Assembly: GCA_024398755.1 (NCBI GenBank)
Contig: JAKSIQ010000004.1
Span: 1 to 64,000 of the forward strand
DNA length: 64,000 nt
DNA from: Bacteroidaceae bacterium
GTDB taxonomy: Bacteria; Bacteroidota; Bacteroidia; Bacteroidales; Bacteroidaceae
Direction: 5' to 3'
The stretch's first letter is position 1. Each line of letters begins with the position of its first letter. The notes beneath the pieces are model-generated. The model did no database searches. It saw nothing but the letters and a program-made list of their open reading frames with translations, and had not been told where the DNA came from. Shown here in pieces: positions 7,901-15,831 of this stretch. The translations under genes and the position numbers were made by a program.

Positions 7901-8654
7901 TATAAACTTGTTCGCGTTGTCGGAAAACCGTGAATCGTCGGCCTCGGGAACGTTTGCCGATTTTATTGTGGGTGGTACTGCTTCCGGAATATGGAACGAT
8001 ACAGAAGGTCCTTCAATCGGCCTGTATCTGAATTCTCCTGCATTTCAATATGGCGCGAGTGTTGACAAGACTCCGTTGCTTGTAATTGATCTGCATGATG
8101 AATCCGGACTTAATACTACAGGCAACGGTCTGGGGCATGAGATAGTTCTGACCATTGACGGAAATCGTTCGAAAACATGGGTCCTTGACTCATATTATGT
8201 CCAGCAGGAGGGCAGTTTTACTGATGGTAGGATAATGTTCAGGATTCCGGAACTTTCTGAAGGCAAGCATATGCTCTCTGCACGTGCGTGTGATACCATG
8301 AACAATTCTTCAACCGCATATCTTGAGTTCAAAGTGGTAGATGGCCTTGAACCGTCATTTGACATATATGTGACAGAGAGTCCTGCCCGTGAACATACCT
8401 GTTTTGTGATAAGCCATGACAGACCAATGCAGAATGCTGTGGTTTCTGTCAGCATAATAAACGGAAATGGCGAGGTGGAATGGGGCCACAATGAGATTGA
8501 TGAGTCACAGACAGGAATCTCATATATTGATTGGAATCTTTGCAATACTGCAGGCATCCGTGTTCCGACTGGACTCTATCTTGTCAGGGCTACGGTGGCG
8601 GCCGAAGGCCAGCAGCATTCCGTTTCATGTAAAATGGTCGTTCTGAATCCATAA
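4914..8654 (+). CDS. porU: T9SS C-terminal signal peptidase PorU
   Basis: The protein has 1246 residues with a signal peptide (about 1-21). PorU is a gingipain-type (C25) cysteine protease at the outer membrane that removes the C-terminal sorting domain of T9SS cargo. It works with PorV to link cargo to anionic lipopolysaccharide. The C25 domain spans about 480-890: the His motif NYTGHGSVE (H751) and the Cys motif TASCDMAPFDQP (C784) form the expected dyad. The N-terminal 480 residues hold beta-rich domains. The last 80 residues, ending TGLYLVRATV...MVVLNP, resemble a T9SS C-terminal domain. It is followed by porV and ispF, the order I recall from Porphyromonas gingivalis. Confidence 0.95.
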   Translation: MMKRVLLTLVLTLVALIATSQSVLLESGWQSQTGDSVPPLATYQFKLGSYSTQIQYSARIEYPELLPVSEEQLLVWGIEKNSLPSWPDISCSLGLSRGNAVLDVAFIPLIQRDGKAFVIDSYKLELVTTKGSRSFLAASGPMRYVHESVLSSGRWVKVRVASSGVYGFSYSRLRELGFADPSKVKVYGYGGKQLPESKLQNMIDDLPSQPVWNDGARILFYAQGPEDVSYSGGYLVHSVNYYSDYGCYFLTDRADIPEDSYVSPSECDSVIGNLICTYSDCEFLDKDEFSWMMSGRRQFEKADFASAGSRTYDFNTKNMVAGKAYLRVSFSTNSTKSSLLDVQVDGTSAGVMPLDAVIGSNVASVAEKTFSLNLQEKQNLKVRLKYSSQTACESHLDYLRLEFTRRTAMGSSAFFRVPLKSDCKGASLCVTQSNESVLIWKIEAGGKATVMPSVFRNDSTIAYASDLNTSDILLAVNPRASFPEPFIAESIVNQNLHGVGPLDFVIIVPASGKIIPQAERLAQAHRDVDKLKVGVFRADQVYNEFSSGTPDATAIRRFMKMLYDRADGGTSAPRYLLLMGAGTYDNRMHTSDMKGRNPDDYLLCFESDNSLNSTGSYVMEDYFGLLDDNEGVNLLTEKTDVGVGRLPVEDNHQAKVAVDRIIGYMTGANAGRWLNEILVLGDDGDNNTHMKDADDVAELYGDLYPDKRITKMYWDSYPMEAQASYNSYPSLRKRLLEKLDEGALIVNYTGHGSVEVMSHELVMSKADAAELASPRLPFWITASCDMAPFDQPLVNFGCNLLSNEKGGAIGMLSTTRTVVSYQNRLMNLCFSKYVLAADANDNAYALGDALMLAKNELVTDGGMTDKSANKLNFVLLADPALKLHRSAYTAVIDSFADASPTQCCLEAKAGEIVTVKGHIESDGILRQDFNGLLYSTVYDNEREVTCFNNLNAADEPFKYNARDRIISMGTDSVRSGVFQFSFPVPLDINYSSENGLINLFALSENRESSASGTFADFIVGGTASGIWNDTEGPSIGLYLNSPAFQYGASVDKTPLLVIDLHDESGLNTTGNGLGHEIVLTIDGNRSKTWVLDSYYVQQEGSFTDGRIMFRIPELSEGKHMLSARACDTMNNSSTAYLEFKVVDGLEPSFDIYVTESPAREHTCFVISHDRPMQNAVVSVSIINGNGEVEWGHNEIDESQTGISYIDWNLCNTAGIRVPTGLYLVRATVAAEGQQHSVSCKMVVLNP

Positions 8655-8696
8655 AGACACAATAATTGGGACTTTTTCGAGTTGTTATATTTGATT

Positions 8697-9923
8697 ATGA
8701 AGAAAGCAGTCAGATTATATTTCCTTCTAGCCGTCATGCTGGGATTCTGTTCAGAAGCTTTTGCGGCCAAGGAACAGGAACAGGTTGGCATGTTCAACCC
8801 TGTATACACTGGTGTTACGTCATTGTCAATTGCGCCGGATTCGAGAGCTGGAGCAATGGGAGATGTAGGATGCGCAACAGATCCTTATTTTGACAATAAC
8901 AGCCAGTATTGGAATCCGTCCAAATATCCATTTACAAAAAGTGACGCCGGGTTGTCTTTGTGTTATACCCCATGGTTGAGAAAACTGGTCACCGATATAG
9001 ACCTGACCAATCTTACAGGTTTCTATAAATTGGATGATGCTTCGGCAATAAGCGGCTCACTCACGTATTTTTCACTTGGCGATGTCATAGCTTTTTCAGG
9101 ACAGTCGCAGGTAATAATCAAACCGTATGAAATGGCGGTCGATTTTGACTATTCCAGAAAACTGACGCCAACTCTTTCGGCTGCAGTAGGTATGCGTTTC
9201 ATCTATTCCGATCTGCAGTATAAATATGAAGACGATGTGTTTCCCGGAAAGGCATTCAGTGCTGACATTTCAATGTTCCATCAGGACTATGTCGGAATCG
9301 GACGCAGGGACTGTCTGTTCGGATTTGGCTTGAACGCATCGAACATCGGTAGCAAAATATCATATGATGGAGGACAGACAAGTGAATTCCTGCCGACCAA
9401 TTTGCGTGTCGGAGTTTCGCTGCTGGTTCCGATTGATGAGTATAACTCAATTTCATTCAATGCCGATGCCAACAAACTGATGGTTCCCACGCGCCCTACA
9501 TACAGACAGTTCATGCAGGAGGTGAATCCGGACGAGGACGTTGAGGATTTGAGTTTTACCTCTGAATATGCGGAATGGCTGTCCGAAACCGGTTATAACA
9601 AAATGTCACCTATTGCCGGCATTTTCAAATCATTCAATGACGCGCCTGGCGGATTCCGTGAAGAGCTGCGTGAAATATACTGGGGCGTGGGCCTGGAATA
9701 CAATTACAATGACCAGTTCTTTCTGCGTGGCGGATATCACTATGAAAATGAATACAAGGGCAATAGAAAATACTATACTCTTGGCGCGGGTTTCAAAATG
9801 AACGTGTTCTCGCTTGATGCGGCATATCTTGTGTCGACAGCGCAGAACAATCCTCTTGATCAGACTCTCAGGTTCTCGCTGTCATTTGATATGGAAGGAT
9901 TAAAAGCTGTAATTGGAAGATGA
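8697..9923 (+). CDS. porV: T9SS outer-membrane shuttle protein PorV (LptO)
   Basis: The protein has 408 residues from ATG 8697, which places a clean signal peptide (MKKAVRLYFLLAVMLGFCSEAFA) at the N-terminus. PorV is a FadL-like 14-strand beta-barrel that collects cargo from the SprA translocon and delivers it to PorU. Family marks are the N-terminal segment PDSRAGAMGDVG (about 53-64), the following NNSQYWNPSKYPF and the barrel end LRFSLSFDMEGLKAVIGR. The stop codon overlaps the ispF start (ATGA at 9920). The upstream gap to porU is 42 bases, so the genes are co-transcribed. Confidence 0.95.
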   Translation: MKKAVRLYFLLAVMLGFCSEAFAAKEQEQVGMFNPVYTGVTSLSIAPDSRAGAMGDVGCATDPYFDNNSQYWNPSKYPFTKSDAGLSLCYTPWLRKLVTDIDLTNLTGFYKLDDASAISGSLTYFSLGDVIAFSGQSQVIIKPYEMAVDFDYSRKLTPTLSAAVGMRFIYSDLQYKYEDDVFPGKAFSADISMFHQDYVGIGRRDCLFGFGLNASNIGSKISYDGGQTSEFLPTNLRVGVSLLVPIDEYNSISFNADANKLMVPTRPTYRQFMQEVNPDEDVEDLSFTSEYAEWLSETGYNKMSPIAGIFKSFNDAPGGFREELREIYWGVGLEYNYNDQFFLRGGYHYENEYKGNRKYYTLGAGFKMNVFSLDAAYLVSTAQNNPLDQTLRFSLSFDMEGLKAVIGR

Positions 9924-10414
9924 TAAGGGTTGGCTACGGGTATGATGTCCATAAACTGGTCCCGAATCGGGAATTGTGGATAGGGGGCATTCGTCTTGAG
10001 TATGAGATGGGTCTCTTGGGCCATTCAGATGCTGATGTCCTTATTCATGCCATTTGCGATGCACTGCTGGGCGCAGCTGCATTGCGTGATATAGGATTCC
10101 ATTTCCCGGACAAGGATCCTCGTTTTAAGGGAATAGACAGCAAACTGCTTCTTGCCAGGACAGTGTCACTGTTGAAGGAACATGGTTTCAGAATTGGCAA
10201 TATTGATGCGACCGTTTGTGCGGAACAGCCTAAACTGAATCCTCATATTCCCGAGATGCAAAGTGTGCTTGCAGGAATTATGGGAATTGAACCTGATTGT
10301 GTGTCGCTGAAAGCTACCACTACTGAAGAGTTGGGCTTCACGGGGCGTAGGGAAGGCATATCGGCTCATGCTGTCTGTCTTATTGAAAAGAATACCGGAA
10401 GTGAAACTCTATAG
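9920..10414 (+). CDS. ispF: 2-C-methyl-D-erythritol 2,4-cyclodiphosphate synthase
   Basis: The protein has 164 residues. It catalyses ring closure of CDP-ME-2-phosphate to MEcPP in the non-mevalonate isoprenoid pathway. Zinc ligands D9, H11 and H43 are present in the motifs RVGYGYDVH and GHSDADVLIHA. The TTTEELGFTGRREGI segment near the C-terminus is the conserved CDP-binding loop. It overlaps porV by 4 bases (ATGA) and runs 47 bases into the start of the nucleotidyltransferase gene. A second enzyme of the same pathway, dxr, lies 6 kb away on the other strand. Confidence 0.97.
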   Translation: MIRVGYGYDVHKLVPNRELWIGGIRLEYEMGLLGHSDADVLIHAICDALLGAAALRDIGFHFPDKDPRFKGIDSKLLLARTVSLLKEHGFRIGNIDATVCAEQPKLNPHIPEMQSVLAGIMGIEPDCVSLKATTTEELGFTGRREGISAHAVCLIEKNTGSETL

Positions 10415-11843
10415 TGACAGCGAACTCGCTGAAATTCTTGACAGAAAGGAATTCAGGCTTCTTTCCAAGACGGCAGACAGCCTTGGACTTGAGTGTTATG
10501 TGGTCGGCGGCTACGTAAGAGATCTGTTCCTTGAGCGTCCGAGCAAAGATATTGATATTGTGGTCGTTGGCAGTGGCCTTGAAATGGCAAAGGCCTACGG
10601 CAAAGCTTTGGGACGCGGTGCGCATGTCAGCCTTTTCAAGAACTTCGGGACCGCACAAGTCAAGAAAGGCAATCTTGAAGTTGAATTTGTTGGAGCCAGA
10701 AAGGAATCGTATCAGCATGATTCCCGCAATCCGATTGTAGAAAACGGTACCCTTGAAGACGATCAGAACCGCAGGGACTTTACTATCAATGCAATGGCCA
10801 TATGTCTCAATGAGAATCGTTTCGGAGAACTGGTCGATCCATTTGACGGAATTGCTGACCTGCAGGACCGCATTATACGTACTCCACTTGATCCTGGAGT
10901 GACATTTTCGGATGATCCGCTCAGAATGTTGCGTTGCATACGTTTTGCCACTCAGTTGAATTTCTATATTGATGACGCAACCTTCCAGTCTCTTGAACAG
11001 ATGAGGGATCGTATCACAATAATCTCCAAGGAGCGTATTGCTGAAGAACTCAATAAGATTCTGCTGTCACCTATTCCTTCAAAGGGATTCATTGATCTGG
11101 ACCGATGCGGACTTTTGGATCTTATATTTCCGGAGCTGACAGCATTGCAGGGCGTTGAGACTGTAAATGGTCGTGGCCACAAGGATGTATTCCTTCAGAC
11201 CTTACAGGTCTTGGACAATGTGGCAAAAGGCAGTGATGACCTTTGGTTGCGTTGGGCTGCCCTTCTTCATGACATAGGCAAACCCAAGACAAAACGATGG
11301 GACAATAACCACGGATGGACTTTCCACAATCACAACTATATAGGGCAGCGTATGATTCCGTCTTTATTTGAACGCATGAAAATGCCGAAGAATGAGAAGA
11401 TGAAATATGTACAGAAGATGGTTGACCTGCATATGCGTCCAATAGCCATTGTTGACGATGAGGTTACAGATTCAGCCGTGCGACGTCTTCTGTTTGATGC
11501 AGGTGATGACATCGACGACCTGATGCTGCTTTGTGAGGCTGATATTACATCGCATAATGAACAGAAAAAACAGCGGCTGCTGCAGAATTTCAAGCTGGTG
11601 CGGGAAAAGCTTCGTGACCTTGAGGAACGCGATAGAATACGTAATTTCCAGCCGCCCGTCGATGGAATAGAGATAATAGAAACTTTCGGATTGTCTCCTT
11701 CAAAAATAGTAGGTGATTTGAAAAGTGCTATCAAGGATGCGGTACTTGACGGCGTCATTCCCAATGAACATGATGCCGCATTCGAGTTTTTGCTTGCAGA
11801 AGCCGGCAAGTATGGGCTTCGGCCAATATCAAAGAAGGAATGA
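10368..11843 (+). CDS. CCA-adding-type tRNA nucleotidyltransferase with HD domain
   Basis: The protein has 491 residues. The class II nucleotidyltransferase core has YVVGGYVRD (about 44-52) and the metal-binding pair D61/D63 in SKDIDIVVVG. It also has RRDFTINAMA, DPLRMLRCIRFA and the ERIAEELNKIL helix. After about residue 290 an HD phosphohydrolase domain carries RWAALLHDIGKPKTK and a later HMRP motif. The enzyme adds or repairs the 3' CCA of tRNA; members of this family can instead be poly(A) polymerases, but the HD fusion and single copy here favour CCA addition. The start at 10368 overlaps ispF; a later in-frame ATG would cut into the conserved fold. Confidence 0.9.
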   Translation: MLSVLLKRIPEVKLYSDSELAEILDRKEFRLLSKTADSLGLECYVVGGYVRDLFLERPSKDIDIVVVGSGLEMAKAYGKALGRGAHVSLFKNFGTAQVKKGNLEVEFVGARKESYQHDSRNPIVENGTLEDDQNRRDFTINAMAICLNENRFGELVDPFDGIADLQDRIIRTPLDPGVTFSDDPLRMLRCIRFATQLNFYIDDATFQSLEQMRDRITIISKERIAEELNKILLSPIPSKGFIDLDRCGLLDLIFPELTALQGVETVNGRGHKDVFLQTLQVLDNVAKGSDDLWLRWAALLHDIGKPKTKRWDNNHGWTFHNHNYIGQRMIPSLFERMKMPKNEKMKYVQKMVDLHMRPIAIVDDEVTDSAVRRLLFDAGDDIDDLMLLCEADITSHNEQKKQRLLQNFKLVREKLRDLEERDRIRNFQPPVDGIEIIETFGLSPSKIVGDLKSAIKDAVLDGVIPNEHDAAFEFLLAEAGKYGLRPISKKE

Positions 11844-13516
11844 TGGACTCGACCGATAGAATAAAACGCATTCTTGTCCGGATTGCATTGCTTGCCTCTG
11901 TAATCATGGTATCGTGCAAGGAACGTCCGGCCATTGGTAAAACGCCTATCGCCAGAATTGTCCGCGAAATGACTCTTCAGGAAAAGGCGTCATTGCTGAC
12001 CGTAGCCTTGAATTCGGGTGGTTATCCCGACTCTACTGCTGCTATTCCACGTTTCGGTATACCGTCTTTACGTTTTGGCGCTGTCAGCAACATGGATTCT
12101 GATGAATTTAATCAGTTGTTGCGGAGTTATAATCTGGATCTCGCATTCAGTTACGGACAGCGTCTGTCATTGGAACTCAGACTTGAAAGACCGGGAGAAC
12201 CTGAGCCTGTATTTTTTGATGCAACAGCTTGGGCTGACAGCATATTTGATATTTCATCGAATGAGAAGATGCTGCGCTTTGATATGTTGCGTTCCATAGC
12301 GCTGGGAATGACGGAAATGGGAACCATTGCGGCTGTGGTAAATAGCGAGCCTGAAGAAAAAGGCTATGCCGGGTTTTTCGGTTCAGGCTTGTTGAATCTT
12401 GCAGTATCTGACAGAACGGAGCAGGTGTTGGCATCGGTTCTCAGTGGAAATGATTTATTCGCATGCCGCTCTTCAAATGCGGCCGACGCAATCGTGTCGG
12501 CTGTCAGCGAAGGCGTTCTTGATGTTACGATACTTGACAGAAAGGTGGTGAACTTTCTGGATTGTCTGTCCAGATACGTGAGTGGCATACGCAAACCTGT
12601 TGAACTGCCCGATCTGGTTTCCGAACCTGGATTCCTAAAACGTGAAACTGCCGTTCAGAGTGCGGTGCTGATAAAGAATGACAATGTCCTTCCATTGGAA
12701 AAAGATGAACTGATAGCCTTGTACGGATTAGCTGCTTATAATGATGTATATGCTTTTGACAGCGTGGTCCGGAAATTGGGAAACAGGCTTGAACCGTCTG
12801 TTTGCAATATGTACCGTCATCTTGCATCTTTACCTGACAGTCTGGCCCAAAAGGAATCATTGAACAGGAAGCCGTTCCAGCTGAGGGCCGATGCTGTCCT
12901 GTCCGATGTCGCTGTCATTGTCATACAAGGTAATGTTGATGGAAATTCGGAACTTATAAGAACAGTCTGTGGCGCGTTTCATTTCAAGTCGCGTAATGTG
13001 ATTCTTGTAATGGATGAAGAAGCCTGCAGTTCTGTGGGCTCGTCCTACATGATGGCGGATGCGGTCATCTTGACATCGTTTTCAGGAAAGGAGACATCTG
13101 ATGTGGTATCGCAAATATTGAATGGCTCATTGAATCCGTCCGGCAGACTATCCAGCCAATTGCCAGGCGGTCAAGGCCGGTATCGGACCGGTGTGGGCCT
13201 TGGCTATTCGTCATTTGTCCTTTCCAAACCTGATGTACAGTTGGTCGGTAATCTTATGAAGGCTTCTGTCAGAGTGACAAATACGGGAATGGTTCCTGGT
13301 ATGGAATCGGTATTGGCATTGGTCTGCCATGCCGAAAACATAGATGAAACTCATTATGTGGGAATGGTGAAGACAGCACAGATTGAGTCTGGCGATTATT
13401 GTACAGTTGAGTTCCCTATTGGCAGAGTGACCACTCAGAATGAAGAGTTGAACATATATTTCCAGTTCCCTGACGGTTCAGGCACCGTCAGCACATTTAT
13501 TCCTGTTTTACGATGA
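11840..13516 (+). CDS. Degenerate glycoside hydrolase family 3-like lipoprotein
   Basis: The protein has 558 residues. A lipobox (SVIMVSC, Cys26) predicts a lipid-anchored envelope protein. GH3 landmarks appear in order: MTLQEKASLLT and IPRFGIPSLRF (about 44-78), an SD pair at 190-191 in LLNLAVSDR where the nucleophile motif would fall, ILDRKVVNFL, SAVLIKNDNVLPL, LNPSGRLSSQLP and GLGYSSF. The TIM-barrel part is much shorter than in active GH3 enzymes (usually 700 residues or more), and the substrate-binding DGP segment after IPSLRF is replaced by GAVSN. It is therefore probably not an ordinary glucosidase. It overlaps the upstream gene by 4 bases (ATGA) and the next by 4 bases. Confidence 0.75.
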   Translation: MMDSTDRIKRILVRIALLASVIMVSCKERPAIGKTPIARIVREMTLQEKASLLTVALNSGGYPDSTAAIPRFGIPSLRFGAVSNMDSDEFNQLLRSYNLDLAFSYGQRLSLELRLERPGEPEPVFFDATAWADSIFDISSNEKMLRFDMLRSIALGMTEMGTIAAVVNSEPEEKGYAGFFGSGLLNLAVSDRTEQVLASVLSGNDLFACRSSNAADAIVSAVSEGVLDVTILDRKVVNFLDCLSRYVSGIRKPVELPDLVSEPGFLKRETAVQSAVLIKNDNVLPLEKDELIALYGLAAYNDVYAFDSVVRKLGNRLEPSVCNMYRHLASLPDSLAQKESLNRKPFQLRADAVLSDVAVIVIQGNVDGNSELIRTVCGAFHFKSRNVILVMDEEACSSVGSSYMMADAVILTSFSGKETSDVVSQILNGSLNPSGRLSSQLPGGQGRYRTGVGLGYSSFVLSKPDVQLVGNLMKASVRVTNTGMVPGMESVLALVCHAENIDETHYVGMVKTAQIESGDYCTVEFPIGRVTTQNEELNIYFQFPDGSGTVSTFIPVLR

Positions 13517-14340
13517 AACATACTTTTGCCTTTTTATTTGTTCTTTCCGTGAGCTTGTTCTTTACCGGTTGTAAGGATAAATCGGTGCAGTTGGCATCCG
13601 ATTGTTATGAGACAGCATTGCAGGCATATGAATCAGGAGATTATGTGCTGGCATTGAGCCTGATAGACAGCATCAGGGTAAAGTATCCCACTGTTATTGA
13701 TGTGCGGCGCAGCGCATTGGCATTGCAGCAGAAGATAGATGTTGCGGAACAGACCCGCAGCATAGCTTTTGAGGATTCTCTCCTTGCTCAGGCACGCAAG
13801 ACACTTGAGTCCGTTCTTCCCAAATATAAGTTCGAAAAGGATGAAGAATATCAGGATATGGGCAACTATGTCATACCATCACAAAATGCTGAGAACAACT
13901 TGTCGCGCAGTTATATTCGTGCTCAGGTCGATGAAAAAGGACGCCTTGTCTTGATTTCAACATATGCGGGCAAGCAGTTCATTCATCACAAGTCAATCAG
14001 AATCGGCGATGGAAATGTATTTCAGGAATCCGGCCTGTCAGACGATTGCTATGAGTACAAGGATCTTGGGGTATGCTATGAAAAGTGCAATATCCATATG
14101 AATGAAGATCCTGATATAGTGTCGTTTATTGCAATGAACAGTGATAATGACAAACTTGTTCTCACTTTTGTCGGCGCAGAGAGAAATGTTCAAGTACCAA
14201 TTACCTCTGCTGACAGAAAATCAATAGCCAGTCTTTACGAACTGTCCCAACTGTTGCTTTTTATAGACGAGCATCAGAGAATTCTTGACGAGTCAAAGCG
14301 TCGGCTACAGTTTGTAACCTCCAAAATGTCATTGGAATAA
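13513..14340 (+). CDS. Hypothetical lipoprotein with TPR-like N-terminus
   Basis: The protein has 275 residues. A signal peptide with lipobox (FFTGC, Cys20) marks a lipoprotein. Residues about 28-75 (YETALQAYESGDYVLALSLIDSI...YPTVIDVRRSALALQ) look like a TPR-type helix pair. A helical, charged stretch follows to about 105, then a beta-rich domain and a C-terminal helix. No family with known function is recognised. It overlaps the GH3-like gene by 4 bases and ends the operon that began at the FAH gene. Its last 12 bases overlap the 3' end of rseP on the opposite strand. Confidence 0.75.
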   Translation: MKHTFAFLFVLSVSLFFTGCKDKSVQLASDCYETALQAYESGDYVLALSLIDSIRVKYPTVIDVRRSALALQQKIDVAEQTRSIAFEDSLLAQARKTLESVLPKYKFEKDEEYQDMGNYVIPSQNAENNLSRSYIRAQVDEKGRLVLISTYAGKQFIHHKSIRIGDGNVFQESGLSDDCYEYKDLGVCYEKCNIHMNEDPDIVSFIAMNSDNDKLVLTFVGAERNVQVPITSADRKSIASLYELSQLLLFIDEHQRILDESKRRLQFVTSKMSLE

Positions 14341-15819
14341 TCTGAATATGTCATTCAGATTGGCATAGAGCAACAGGGCAATAAGTATTGTCATGCCGAT
14401 GGTGTTGGCTCTTTCAAGGAACTTGTCACCGGGCTTTTTCCCTGTAATAACTTCCAACAGCAGGAATAGGACATATCCGCCATCCAACGCCGGTATTGGC
14501 AATATGTTCATGAATGCCAATATGATTGCCAGAAAGGCTGTCATCAGCCAGAATCTGTACCAGTCCCATTGTTTCGGGAATATCTGTCCTATCGTTCCAA
14601 AGCCGCCCAAGCTTCTTGCCCCTTCTTTTGTGAAGACATAACGGAAATCGCTGACATAGGTTTTAAGTGTCTTCCAACCATAACTGATTCCCGCTGGAAT
14701 TGAGGTCATGAAATTGTAATTCAAATAGACTGGAGCATATTCATTGGCAAAGTTGTGGACGATTCCCAACTTGAAGTCGTTGCTTGCTGTCAGGCTGATG
14801 GTGTCACGTCCCTGTCCTGGTCGCGATGTGACAATTGTCAGCTCGCGGCTGACGTATTCATTTGCCGCACGTGAGTGCATATCGCCAAGAACAAGTTGAA
14901 GGGAGTTCCATGTGTCAGAACGCATGCCGTTGATGCTCAATATGGTGTCGCCAGCCATCAGGCCCGCCCCATAGGCTGCGCCATCAACTGTAACGCTGTC
15001 TATTGTCATGGGGCTGAGTATGGTAACGAATGGCGTTTCACGTGTAAAGTCGAACAGCGACAATTCGTCGGGCATGTCAAGACAGATTTCTTTACCATCT
15101 CTCAATATGGTAACATGTTCGGCCTGAGCTATGTCACGGTACATGTTGTCATCGAACTGGATTGTAGGTACTCCGTCACAGGCTGTAATTATGTCTCCGT
15201 TTTTGAAACCGATGGATTGTGCATATTCGTTGAATTCAAGACCATGCTCAAGTTCTTGGGCGGGAATATAGCTGTCTCCCCAATGTAGAAGAACCATTGA
15301 ATATATGAAAAATGCCTGGAGAAGATTGAACATGACTCCACCAACCATGATAAGCAGACGCTGCCATGCTTTTTTCGTGCGGAACTCCCATGGCTGTGGC
15401 TCCTGCTGCATCTGGGCAATATCCATTGATTCATCAATCATGCCGGAAATCTTACAATAGCCGCCGAACGGAACCCATCCTATTCCAAATTCCGTGTTTT
15501 CAGGATTCTGCCGCCAGTCATCGGCCGGCAATGTTGAAAGATCGACAGGTTTGTAGGTTATCTCTTCGTTTCCGGATGCATCGGTTCTTTTGACCTCTTC
15601 ATAACTGTCAGGAACATTGGGCGCAAAGAATCTGATACGGATTCTGCCGTTTACTTTCTTTATTCTGACCAATGAAAAATTCGGGTTGAAAAATGCGTAG
15701 AACTTTTCTACCCTTACACCGAAAATCCTTGAAAACAGGAAATGACCGAATTCGTGAAATACAACCAGTATGGTAAGTGAAAGAATGAGCTGAATGAGTC
15801 GGATCCAGAATGTAGACAT
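14329..15819 (-). CDS. rseP: RIP metalloprotease RseP (site-2 protease family)
   Basis: The protein has 496 residues. The zinc motif HEFGH is at 22-26 in the first membrane helix and the second motif, NILPIPALDGG, at about 438-448. Between them lie two PDZ-like regions: the first begins near YAQSIGFKNGDIITACDG, the second near AYGAGLMAGDTILSING. Membrane helices flank both catalytic motifs. RseP cleaves anti-sigma factors and residual signal peptides inside the membrane. The gene is last in a minus-strand run tsaB-DUF4290-murA-rimM-M23-dxr-rseP. The dxr-rseP pair is common in bacteria. Confidence 0.95.
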   Translation of the reverse strand: MSTFWIRLIQLILSLTILVVFHEFGHFLFSRIFGVRVEKFYAFFNPNFSLVRIKKVNGRIRIRFFAPNVPDSYEEVKRTDASGNEEITYKPVDLSTLPADDWRQNPENTEFGIGWVPFGGYCKISGMIDESMDIAQMQQEPQPWEFRTKKAWQRLLIMVGGVMFNLLQAFFIYSMVLLHWGDSYIPAQELEHGLEFNEYAQSIGFKNGDIITACDGVPTIQFDDNMYRDIAQAEHVTILRDGKEICLDMPDELSLFDFTRETPFVTILSPMTIDSVTVDGAAYGAGLMAGDTILSINGMRSDTWNSLQLVLGDMHSRAANEYVSRELTIVTSRPGQGRDTISLTASNDFKLGIVHNFANEYAPVYLNYNFMTSIPAGISYGWKTLKTYVSDFRYVFTKEGARSLGGFGTIGQIFPKQWDWYRFWLMTAFLAIILAFMNILPIPALDGGYVLFLLLEVITGKKPGDKFLERANTIGMTILIALLLYANLNDIFRLFQ

Positions 15820-15831
15820 GTTTGAATGAAA

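Noticed and set aside
4914..8654. Considered that PorU could be a general gingipain-type protease
   Set aside because: The position before porV and ispF, the length and the C-terminal domain favour PorU; the C25 dyad alone would not decide.
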